Shown: one piece after another, positions 1 to 7,636 of the stretch | Layout: each line of letters opens with the position of its first letter | Position numbering within the stretch: position 1 is the first letter of the stretch | Source of the DNA: Nitrospirae bacterium CG2_30_53_67 | GTDB lineage: Bacteria > CG2-30-53-67 | Direction of reading: 5' to 3' | Assembly: GCA_001873285.1 (NCBI GenBank) | Contig: MNYV01000088.1 | Span: forward strand, 1 to 8,560 | DNA length: 8,560 bases | Notes under the pieces: model-generated | Told to the model about the DNA's origin: nothing | The model's database searches: none | The model's input: only the letters and a program-made list of their open reading frames with translations | Translations under genes and position numbers: made by a program

Positions 1-517
1 CGTTGTGTCCGCACTGATGATATTTCTCCTCTTATCCGGAGCGTGCGGCAAGAAAGAGGAAACCAAGGTCTATTCCACACCCGGGGGGAAGGTGGAGGTC
101 ACCAAGAAGCAGGGCGGGGATGTCCATGAGATGACGGTAAAAACCGGAGAGGGAACTACGACGATGAAGATGGGCGCCGACACCATCCCCAAGGATTTGG
201 GTGTCCCGGTCTATCCGGGTGTGGAATCGGAGCAAGGGCAGTCGTGGAGCATGACGGGGACAGACAAGGAGAAAAAGAACGACTTTTCTGCAACGGTCCT
301 CTTCTCAAAGGACCCCATCGACAAGGTATCAGCCTTTTACAAGGAAAAGTTGAAAGGGGATGATCCGAAGATGTACGAGATGGCCATGCCCGAAGGGAAG
401 ATGGTGAACATCATCATCGATAAAGAGGAGAGTGCCACACAGATTGTCCTGACCGAAAACAAGGAGAAGAAAGGGACCCAGATTCAGATCACGAAATCCA
501 AGGAGGCTAAGGATTAA
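1..517 (+). CDS. Putative lipoprotein, 5' end cut by window
   Basis: The frame is open from the left edge to TAA at 515-517. A GTG at 5 is the first possible start, but it would give a signal peptide without a basic n-region, so the true start probably lies upstream. A hydrophobic stretch (LMIFLLLSGAC) ends in Cys at 44-46, resembling a lipoprotein signal with a slightly atypical lipobox (S-G-A-C). The rest is Lys/Glu/Thr-rich. It has a 'DLGVPVYPG' segment followed by 'FSKDPIDKVSAFYKEKL', a pattern I associate with small periplasmic hypothetical lipoproteins of deltaproteobacteria (from memory). I cannot assign a function. It is probably tethered to a membrane facing the periplasm. It converges on guaA, with a repeat element between them. 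Confidence 0.75.
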   Translation, partial: VVSALMIFLLLSGACGKKEETKVYSTPGGKVEVTKKQGGDVHEMTVKTGEGTTTMKMGADTIPKDLGVPVYPGVESEQGQSWSMTGTDKEKKNDFSATVLFSKDPIDKVSAFYKEKLKGDDPKMYEMAMPEGKMVNIIIDKEESATQIVLTENKEKKGTQIQITKSKEAKD

Positions 518-521
518 ATTT

Positions 522-538
522 GATGGACTTGTAAGAAG
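522..538 (+). repeat. Partial second copy of the repeat end
   Basis: GATGGACTTGTAAGAAG here closely matches GATGGACTTTTTACGAAG at 751-768, the right end of the element at 549-773, in the same orientation. It may be the remnant of a neighbouring or earlier copy of the same family. It begins only four bases after the lipoprotein stop codon. Confidence 0.45.
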
Positions 539-548
539 TTCTAAAATG

Positions 549-773
549 TGACGGCAAAGAAAAAAGGCCCAGATGCAAGGCGCGCAAGTCCTGAGGAATG
601 AGGCGTACTTGGATGTACGCTGCAATGACGAAGGGCGCAGCGAACCCCAAGATTCATTAATATGTAAGTCGCCAAAGGCGGCATGAATAATGCAAAGCGG
701 GGCATGCGGCGCTTCGAAACGAAGTGAAGAAGCGGCAAGCATAACCAGCAGATGGACTTTTTACGAAGCCGTC
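549..773. repeat. Intergenic repeat element with imperfect terminal inverted repeats
   Basis: The left end (549-575, TGACGGC then AAAAAAGGCCCAGATG) and the reverse complement of the right end (749-773, TGACGGC then AAAAAGTCCATCTG) match over about 25 bases with a few mismatches. Inside is a perfect hairpin GCGTAC(603-608)-6 nt-GTACGC(615-620) set within a longer imperfect palindrome (about 576-640). Further right are ATTCAT/ATGAAT arms around CGCC-AAA-GGCG, and CTTCG-AAA-CGAAG. There is no plausible coding frame. It fills nearly all of the spacer between the convergent lipoprotein and guaA genes. Its hairpins could end transcription from either side, but no clear T-run terminator was found. 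It looks like a non-autonomous (MITE-like) or REP-like repeat, and copy number elsewhere is unknown. Confidence 0.6.
603..620. repeat. Perfect hairpin in repeat core
   Basis: GCGTAC, loop TTGGAT, GTACGC. The surrounding sequence (CAAGGCGCGC at 576-585 and TGAGGCGTAC at 599-608) recurs in the element at 7378-7564. Confidence 0.65.
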
Positions 774-778
774 AAATC

Positions 779-2323
779 TTATTCCCACTCGATGGTACTC
801 GGCGGTTTGGAGGAGATGTCGTAGGCCACGCGGTTGACCCCTTTGACCTCGTTGATGATCCGATTGGAGATGCGGCCCAGGAGGTCGTAGGGAAGCTGGA
901 CCCAGTCGGCGGTCATGCCGTCCTGACTCGTGACCGCACGTACGGCGATCACGTGCTCGTAGGTCCGCTCGTCGCCCATGACCCCCACGGTCCGGATCGG
1001 GAGGAGCACGGCAAACGACTGCCAGATCTGCCGGTAGAGCCCTGCGGCCTTGACCTCCTCGATCACGATGGCATCGGCCCTGCGGAGGATCTCGAGCCGA
1101 TCTCTGGTGACTTCCCCGAGCACGCGCACGGCAAGACCCGGGCCCGGAAAGGGCTGGCGAAAGAGTATCTCATCGGGAATCTGCAGCTCCTTCCCTGCCA
1201 GCCGGACCTCGTCCTTGAAGAGTTCCCGCAGGGGTTCGATCAGCTTGAGTTTCATCCGTTCAGGGAGGCCGCCCACGTTGTGGTGGCTCTTGATGGTGGC
1301 CGAGGGACCTTTGAAGGAGACGCTCTCGATTACGTCCGGATAGAGGGTCCCCTGCGCCAGGCAATCAACCTTGCCGAGTTTGCCTGCCTCTTCTTCAAAG
1401 ACCCGGATGAACTCGTTCCCGATGATCTTGCGCTTCTTCTCAGGATCGGTGACCCCGGCCAGTTTTTTAAGGAACCTCTCTGCGGTATCCACAAAGACCA
1501 GAGGGATGCGGAACTCGTCACGGAACGTCTTGACCACTTTTTCAGCCTCGTTCAGCCTAAGCAGTCCGTTGTCCACAAAGATGCAGGTCAGGCGGTCTCC
1601 GATGGCCCTGTGGAGCAGCACGGCGGCAACCGAGGAATCCACTCCACCGGATAAGGCGCAGATCACCCGGTCTTCTCCCACACGGGCCCGGATATCGGAT
1701 ACAGCCTGCTCCACAAAGGAGTGCATGGTCCAATTGGGCCCGCACCCGCAGATCCGGTAGGCGAAGTTCTTGAGGATTTCCATACCCTGCGGGGTATGGG
1801 CCACTTCGGGATGGAACTGCAGGGCATAATAACCCTGTCCTGGATCGGCCATCGCGGCCACCGGGGAGTTTTCCGTGCCGGCTATAGGGGAGAATCCCTG
1901 TGGCGGTGTATCAATACGGTCGCCGTGGCTCATCCAGACCCGGAGGCGTTTCCCCAAGCCGGAGAACAGTTCCGATTCAGCGAGCAGGTCCAGGTCCGCC
2001 GCGCCGTATTCACGGTGTGCTGCCGGAGCGACCCTGCCGCCCAGCATCTGCGTCATCAACTGCATGCCGTAGCAGATGCCGAGAATGGGGATGCCCATAG
2101 AGAAGATTCCCAGATCAGGGAACGGCGCCCCGGGATCTGATACGCTCGAGGGGCCGCCCGAGAGAATCAGGCCCGAAGGCCGAAAGGCCTGGATCCCCTT
2201 CAGGGGTTCGGAAAAAGGCCGAATCTCGGAGTAGACCTTGAGCTCTCGGATACGGCGGGCGATGAGCTGGGTGTACTGGGATCCGAAATCGAGGATCAGA
2301 ATCTTTTTCTGCTGTATGGACAT
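779..2323 (-). CDS. guaA: GMP synthase (glutamine-hydrolysing)
   Basis: Converts XMP, ATP and glutamine to GMP in the cytoplasm, the last step of guanine nucleotide synthesis. From the ATG at 2323 it is 514 residues, normal for the family. The class I glutaminase domain comes first: GGP near 56-58, nucleophile Cys84 in GICYGMQ, and His171/Glu173 in FHPEV. The ATP-pyrophosphatase domain has the P-loop SGGVDSS at 225-231. SHHNVGGLP (about 346-354) and FPGPGLA (about 392) follow. The C-terminal dimerisation domain ends in the typical [13 protein letters not shown]. An in-frame TTG at 2341 would add six residues, but it has no Shine-Dalgarno, whereas GGGG lies about 12 bases before the ATG. It lies downstream of guaB on the same strand across a 235-bp spacer, so cotranscription is possible but not certain. 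All catalytic residues are present. Confidence 0.98.
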   Translation of the reverse strand: MSIQQKKILILDFGSQYTQLIARRIRELKVYSEIRPFSEPLKGIQAFRPSGLILSGGPSSVSDPGAPFPDLGIFSMGIPILGICYGMQLMTQMLGGRVAPAAHREYGAADLDLLAESELFSGLGKRLRVWMSHGDRIDTPPQGFSPIAGTENSPVAAMADPGQGYYALQFHPEVAHTPQGMEILKNFAYRICGCGPNWTMHSFVEQAVSDIRARVGEDRVICALSGGVDSSVAAVLLHRAIGDRLTCIFVDNGLLRLNEAEKVVKTFRDEFRIPLVFVDTAERFLKKLAGVTDPEKKRKIIGNEFIRVFEEEAGKLGKVDCLAQGTLYPDVIESVSFKGPSATIKSHHNVGGLPERMKLKLIEPLRELFKDEVRLAGKELQIPDEILFRQPFPGPGLAVRVLGEVTRDRLEILRRADAIVIEEVKAAGLYRQIWQSFAVLLPIRTVGVMGDERTYEHVIAVRAVTSQDGMTADWVQLPYDLLGRISNRIINEVKGVNRVAYDISSKPPSTIEWE

Positions 2324-2392
2324 AGCGTATGCACACCCCAAATGATACTGTGAGCCGGCGGAGAAGAAGTTGTGATTTTAGGCATCCAAGAA

Positions 2393-2491
2393 GGGTTCCA
2401 GGGGCCAAGGGTTCGAGGGGTCAAGCGATTCGTTTCCTCTCATTTTCTTCGCCGTTCACTTGAACCCTTGACCCCTGGAATCCTTGGACCC
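2393..2491. repeat. Inverted pair of 8-bp tandem repeat arrays
   Basis: The right arm (2460-2491) is exactly four consecutive octamers: TTGAACCC, TTGACCCC, TGGAATCC, TTGGACCC. The left arm (2393-2424) is four octamers in the opposite orientation: GGGTTCCA, GGGGCCAA, GGGTTCGA, GGGGTCAA. The 35-base spacer (2425-2459) is unrelated. The arms can fold into a long stem, and partial complementarity extends into TCCAAG at 2385-2390. On the plus strand a T5 run (2492-2496) follows the stem, like a terminator, but no plus-strand gene precedes it. On the minus strand it lies inside any guaB-guaA transcript and could affect its processing or termination. Confidence 0.75.
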
Positions 2492-2558
2492 TTTTTGCTT
2501 GCAATCTCTATACTTGTTATACGTGTAAAAGACTTTGTATGTATGTCAAGAATGTTGG

Positions 2559-4205
<1,647 letters not shown>

Positions 4206-4213
<8 letters not shown>

Positions 4214-4258
4214 GAAGGAAATCGCACGTGGGTTTAAGAAGCGGGGCCGCTTGACGGA
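4206..4258. repeat. Inverted repeat overlapping guaB -35
   Basis: TCCGTCAAG (4206-4214) and CTTGACGGA (4250-4258) are perfect 9-bp inverted arms with a 35-base spacer. The spacer ends in a small palindrome, AAGCGGGGCCGCTT (4238-4251), that overlaps the right arm. The left arm contains the proposed guaB -35 box, so it could be an operator or the stem of a small RNA. No known operator was recognised. Confidence 0.45.
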
Positions 4259-4293
4259 ATCCTCTTTTTCCGTTACAAAAGATCCAATGATTG

Positions 4294-4321
4294 AAAGACC
4301 GAAGACGTTTCCGGTCTTTTT
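4294..4321 (+). terminator. Terminator-like hairpin, orphan
   Basis: AAAGACCG (4294-4301) and CGGTCTTT (4312-4319) form a perfect 8-bp stem with a 10-base loop, and the stem's last T's run into a T5 tract (4317-4321). This resembles an intrinsic terminator reading on the plus strand. No gene precedes it on that strand. It could end a short divergent transcript starting near the guaB promoter, or act weakly in the other direction, where A residues precede the stem. Confidence 0.4.
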
Positions 4322-4394
4322 CAGAGGCGCCTCCGGAGTCCGGGGGGTGGGGGGCGGCCATTGTCCGGATCAAGCCGGGATGATGAAAAGGGAT

Positions 4395-4544
4395 ACCACA
4401 GAGCACACAGAGAACACGGAGAAAAGCAGCGCCTTGTTAAAAGCAAAACCTTTTCACCGCAGAGCACACAGAGAACGCAGAGGAAAGGCCTTTTAGGTAA
4501 GAACGAAAACCAAGACCTCTTCACCGCAGAGGCGCGGAGGGCGC
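4395..4544 (+). repeat. ACC(A/G)CAGAG-type intergenic repeat cluster
   Basis: Three related units: 4395-4426 (ACCACAGAGCACACAGAGAA...), 4455-4487 (CACCGCAGAGCACACAGAGA...) and 4521-4544 (TCACCGCAGAGGCGCGGAGG). Unit starts are about 61-66 bases apart, and part of the linker (AAAACCxxxxCTTTTCACC-like) is also repeated. Each unit is itself a degenerate run of a (C)ACAGAG/CGCAGAG-like hexamer to nonamer. Translation gives only low-complexity Arg/His/Glu-rich peptides, so no gene is called. I recognise the motif from memory as common in spacers of deltaproteobacteria and some other phyla. Confidence 0.7.
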
Positions 4545-4570
4545 TTGGCACAAACAACTGCCGTTTTTTT

Positions 4571-4630
4571 ATGCAGATTCGTGTTCATTCGTGGCAGAAA
4601 AATTTTGTTTTCTCTGTTCCCTGTGGTTAT
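4571..4630 (-). repeat. CACGAAT repeat and inverted CCACAGGGAACAGAG copy
   Basis: 4577-4595 holds two ATTCGTG heptamers 10 bases apart (minus strand CACGAATGAACACGAAT), a second intergenic motif distinct from the CACAGAG units. TCTCTGTTCCCTGTGGTTAT (4611-4630) is a reverse-oriented partner of the unit at 4395-4420, so the cluster is bounded by inverted copies. It ends about a dozen bases before the ribosome binding site of the macrodomain gene. Confidence 0.6.
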
Positions 4631-4642
4631 CTTCTGACTGAC

Positions 4643-4647
4643 GGAGG
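4643..4647 (+). promoter_or_regulatory. Ribosome binding site of macrodomain gene
   Basis: GGAGG five bases before ATG at 4653. This strong, well-placed Shine-Dalgarno fixes the start of the macrodomain gene. Confidence 0.8.
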
Positions 4648-4652
4648 CCGAT

Positions 4653-5195
4653 ATGGAAAAGAAGATTGGGAAAAGCAGGCTGACTCTGGTGCGCGGGGAT
4701 ATCACGCAGGCGGAGACTGAAGCCATCGTGAATGCGGCCAACTCGTCTCTCATGGGAGGCGGAGGCGTGGACGGGGCCATTCACCGGGCCGGAGGCCCGA
4801 AGATCCTGGAGGAGTGCAAGGCCATTGTGGCCAGGCAGGGGAGATGCGGAACCGGCGAAGCGGTCATCACGTCCGGAGGAAACCTAAAGGCCCGGTATGT
4901 TATCCATACCGTGGGGCCGGTCTGGTCCGGCGGGGGTCGAAACGAACGGGAACTTCTATCCGATGCCTACAGGAACAGCCTCAGGCTTGCGAAGGAGAAT
5001 CACATCCGCTCCATCTCATTCCCATCCGTCAGCACCGGGGCCTACCGGTTCCCCATCGAGGAGGCGGCCGGAATCGCCCTTTCAACCGTTCGGGACTTTC
5101 TCACGGAGCACCCCATGGACGAGGTCCGGTTTGTGCTCTTTTCTGAAAACGATCTTAAGGTTTATGAGGATGCATTCAGGAAGGCATTCCATTGA
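4653..5195 (+). CDS. YmdB-type macrodomain O-acetyl-ADP-ribose deacetylase
   Basis: A single macrodomain of 180 residues, close in length and sequence pattern to Escherichia coli YmdB. Members hydrolyse O-acetyl-ADP-ribose (the sirtuin by-product) and some remove ADP-ribose from proteins; they act in the cytoplasm. Visible motifs: GDIT (15-18), NAAN (27-30), GGGGVDGAIHRAGG (35-48), ITSGG (72-76), YVIHTVGPVWSGG (82-94) and the ribose/phosphate loop SVSTGAYRFP (125-134). Asn30 and Asp40 correspond to the catalytic Asn25/Asp35 of YmdB, so activity is expected. The start is supported by GGAGG at 4643-4647. The 5' flank is repeat-derived. It converges with the ERCC4 nuclease gene 46 bases away, with no obvious terminator between. 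No ADP-ribosyltransferase or sirtuin gene is visible nearby. Confidence 0.94.
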   Translation: MEKKIGKSRLTLVRGDITQAETEAIVNAANSSLMGGGGVDGAIHRAGGPKILEECKAIVARQGRCGTGEAVITSGGNLKARYVIHTVGPVWSGGGRNERELLSDAYRNSLRLAKENHIRSISFPSVSTGAYRFPIEEAAGIALSTVRDFLTEHPMDEVRFVLFSENDLKVYEDAFRKAFH

Positions 5196-5241
5196 TTAGA
5201 GATCTGCAGCCCTTATTCATCTGTGATTAATATCAATTTCT

Positions 5242-5955
5242 TCATAGATCCAAATCGGCATTCTGGAATCCATACTCTGATTCTGGTTCGCTGACTATCC
5301 AGCGTATATTCTCAGCGGTCATTTTCCCGATCCCTTCAACTTCCTTCAGTTCTTCCAGACGGGCTGAAATTGCATTTTCTACGCTACCAAAGGTTTTCAG
5401 TAACCGTCCGGCCTTCGCCGGGCCGATACCCGGTAAGCCCTGTAGAATCTGAAGCTGTGTTCTATGTTTACCCTTGGGTCGTTTCCCCTTGTGAGGTAAT
5501 GCACCAACGGAAATTCTTCTCATCTGTTTGGCAGCGTAACATATGAGCTGGGCGCTTTCTTTCGGGCTCTGTGAGCGTAGAACTGGAATTCCTAAAAAGA
5601 GACTGATTGTAATCAGAGCGCCCTGGATCGCTTCTCGTCGCATTCCGCTTGTGGCCAGATCACCGGCTGTTCCCTCTAAGATAAGGACCGGACGCTTCGG
5701 CGAGGAAGCAAGTCTGCATGCTTGATCAAAGAGCCGTCCATTCTGGATGGAAACTGTAAAATCCAACAAGGTCTTCCTCTCAAAAAGGAAGTTACCCTCT
5801 ACTTCATAATCCCCCAGAGCAAGACGTTGTACAAAAACTTCGACATCCTCCAAAACCTTTAACGCTTCTATTGTGCCGCTTCTTTGTTCGCGATCATCTG
5901 CAATGATTCGGATAAGAGGTGTTTGACAGGAGAAACCGGTATCCATATTTTGCAT
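5242..5955 (-). CDS. ERCC4 (XPF/Mus81-type) nuclease with helix-hairpin-helix
   Basis: The ATG at 5955 gives 237 residues; an upstream TTG (5964) and a downstream ATG (5946) are alternatives, and none has a clear ribosome binding site. Residues below are numbered from the TTG. The N-terminal ERCC4 nuclease fold has DDRE (23-26), GD (51-52) and ERKTLLD (62-68), which make up the family's GDxnERKxxxD metal-binding site. The C-terminus has tandem helix-hairpin-helix motifs: LPGIGPAKAGRLL (177-189) and VEGIGKMTAENI (209-220). This is the layout of the nuclease half of archaeal XPF/Hef, without the helicase. Such enzymes cut branched DNA near single/double-strand junctions. It is probably a cytoplasmic repair or recombination nuclease. 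The gene is noticeably more AT-rich than its neighbours (about 48% GC in a 60-bp sample versus about 63% in the macrodomain gene), which suggests recent transfer. The exact substrate is unknown. Confidence 0.88.
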   Translation of the reverse strand: MQNMDTGFSCQTPLIRIIADDREQRSGTIEALKVLEDVEVFVQRLALGDYEVEGNFLFERKTLLDFTVSIQNGRLFDQACRLASSPKRPVLILEGTAGDLATSGMRREAIQGALITISLFLGIPVLRSQSPKESAQLICYAAKQMRRISVGALPHKGKRPKGKHRTQLQILQGLPGIGPAKAGRLLKTFGSVENAISARLEELKEVEGIGKMTAENIRWIVSEPESEYGFQNADLDL

Positions 5956-6039
5956 TTTTATCAATTTTTATGGGAATTGTAAATCTAATTTTTTTTGTGG
6001 AGGGCGCGCCCGACCATGATACGAAAAAGCCGCCCATGC

Positions 6040-7343
6040 TCAATTCACAAAAGCGGGGGCGTTGTCCAGTATTTCAAAACCCTGGTCCACGGAGATATCC
6101 CGGATCATGTAAACGCTGAAGATCATCTGGTAGACCGAGTCGCCCAGGTTTTCCCATCCCGTGGAGATGAACCCCATATTGCCGAATTGTCCGGGGATGT
6201 TATCGGGAGGGTCCATGCGGCTCGCATCATCGAGGATGTATACCCTGTAGTGGACCGGGAGATTCCTTCCAAGATTCATGGAGACCAGGATTTCTCCATC
6301 GGGACTGGAAACAACGAGGGCCTTGTCACCGGAGGCATTGATTTTTTCCTTTTCAGCGGACATCTTTCCATTGATGGCGGCGCCAGAGGGCCGTCGTTTC
6401 CGTCCATGGTCATCAGGGTCTTAAGGTCCGAGAAAAAGAGGCCGATCCTGAAGGGGATCTCAATGAAGGTATCCAAGAAGAAGGCGTTGGCGTAATGGAT
6501 ATGATAGATGGTGATGGCCGGGGTGCGAAGCCCCATGAAGAGCCTGGCCCTGTTGACCGTGCACCGGATGACCCGCACGGGGCCTTGCTTTACGGCGGTC
6601 AGCCTGGATTCGGAATCCTCTTCCGTTCTTACAAAGTCCAGTTTATGAAGAAACTTCCCGCTGTGTCTCGCCTTCATCTTGTCGGCCAGATTCGCGCCGT
6701 ATTCATGGGGAGAAGCCCCCTTCCAGTTTAATGCATCCATGACAAAAGGGGTTTTCCTGGAGAATCCGACCCGGTAGGTTTGCGACTCGATCACATCGTC
6801 CTTGGGACGGTAGGAGACATAATGCGGCATGCCCGCTTGAGAGGTCTCGTGATCCAGGACCCATGCATAGACCCATTTACGGATATTTTTTATCGGATCA
6901 CGGATTTCTATTTCCACGGCCGAGGAGAAGGTCATTCCCTCCAGCCGGGTCAGGGTCTGCTCTCCGGCATCGGATGCCATAAATACAAGCTCGTCGTTTT
7001 TGTCCATGGGCGATCTCCCTTGCCGTTCCTGCTCTTTTTTATCAGCCGGGATCAGAAATCTTCCGTTCATGTCCCTTCGGTCGATCTGGAAGGGGATGGG
7101 TTTCAATCCCTCAGGGTCATGGAAGGCATAAAGAGAGATCTTTGCTGCGGGCGCATGCAGCAGGGGCGGGAGTTCTTTGCCCTTGAGGACCACGGGATAA
7201 TAAGGGGAAGAGATGGGATGGCGGACCGAGACATGCCGGATGGCTGCTGCGGGCGAAAGGGATGAGGCCTCCTGCGGGAAGATTAGGCAAATCCACAGGG
7301 CTGCATGGAAGAACAAGACTCTTGCACTGAGCATAGGGATCAT
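6040..7343 (-). pseudogene. Secreted protein of unknown function, frameshifted
   Basis: The gene is read in two frames. The 5' piece runs from ATG 7343, with AGGA eight bases upstream, and its own frame continues to a stop at 6276. An upstream ATG at 7352 is less well placed. The 3' piece is open across about 6387-6040. The join ...TMDGNDGP + SGAAINGKMSAEKEKI... needs one extra base in the run at 6388-6390, which suggests a single-base deletion or sequencing error. Restored, the protein is about 430 residues. It starts with a Sec-type signal peptide (MIPMLSAR, then VLFFHAALWICLIF). After this comes a region with 'ISLYAFHDPEGLKPIPFQID' and 'MDKNDELVFMASDAG', probably beta-rich, and no transmembrane segment. 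I do not recognise a named family. It is probably periplasmic or exported. If the shift is real, the last quarter is lost and replaced by about 37 unrelated residues. Confidence 0.7.
6385..6393 (-). other. Frameshift site
   Basis: The minus-strand sequence CGGCCCTCT reads GGC-CCT in the upstream frame and TCT-GGC-GCC in the downstream frame. One added C in the CCC run (6388-6390) would fuse both into one continuous protein. No slippery heptamer for programmed shifting was seen. Confidence 0.65.
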
Positions 7344-7377
7344 ATGAACCATCCTGTCCGGTTGTTTCGTCTCTTAG

Positions 7378-7564
7378 TGGTCCTGTTCGTAAATATGGTA
7401 ACGTACCGAGAGGGCCTGCCTGTGCCGGCACGGCAGACAGGTCGTAGGGCGGCCTCATCAAGGCGCGCGACTGAGGCGTACCCCTCTGGTACACCGCAAG
7501 GAGCGGAACGCCGAGGAGGCCGCCCTACGGCACTCGAATGCAACCGTATTTACGAATAGGACCA
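7378..7564. mobile_element. MITE-like element with 22-bp TIRs and flanking direct repeat
   Basis: The left end (7378-7399, starting TGGTCCTGTTCGTAAATA) and the reverse complement of the right end (7543-7564, starting TGGTCCTATTCGTAAATA) match at 20 of 22 bases. Identical CTTAG pentamers flank it (7373-7377 and 7565-7569), consistent with a target duplication. Inside is a perfect 14-bp inverted pair (7443-7456 and 7516-7529; CGTAGGGCGGCCTC) enclosing a smaller hairpin GTACC/GGTAC (7478-7492). At 187 bp it has no transposase and is probably non-autonomous. It lies between two minus-strand genes, upstream of the secreted-protein gene. Confidence 0.7.
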
Positions 7565-7636
7565 CTTAGGACAAAGATATACCAGATTCATGAGCATGGC
7601 AATCCGCAAGGGCAAAGGCAGAGACTTTTCGGCCGG

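Noticed and set aside
752-1654. Long plus-strand open frame (300 codons) opposite guaA
   Set aside because: It is the antisense shadow of a clearly real, fully conserved guaA. Its translation is Asp/His/Gly-rich without domains.
2516-2549. Promoter for guaA: minus-strand TTGACA (2549-2544) and TATAAC (2521-2516)
   Set aside because: The hexamers look good, but the 22-bp spacing is too long, and no -10 lies at 16-18 bp.
4395-4544. CRISPR array
   Set aside because: Only three degenerate units with internally repetitive sequence and similar linkers. There are no unique spacers of constant length and no cas genes.
4251-4720. Overlapping small open frames rich in His-Arg-Glu
   Set aside because: They are translations of the CACAGAG-type repeats, a common source of false gene calls.
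6002-6011. Palindrome GGGCGCGCCC as a terminator
   Set aside because: It is self-complementary without a loop. The neighbouring T-run lies before it on the plus strand, and on the minus strand it is followed by A's.
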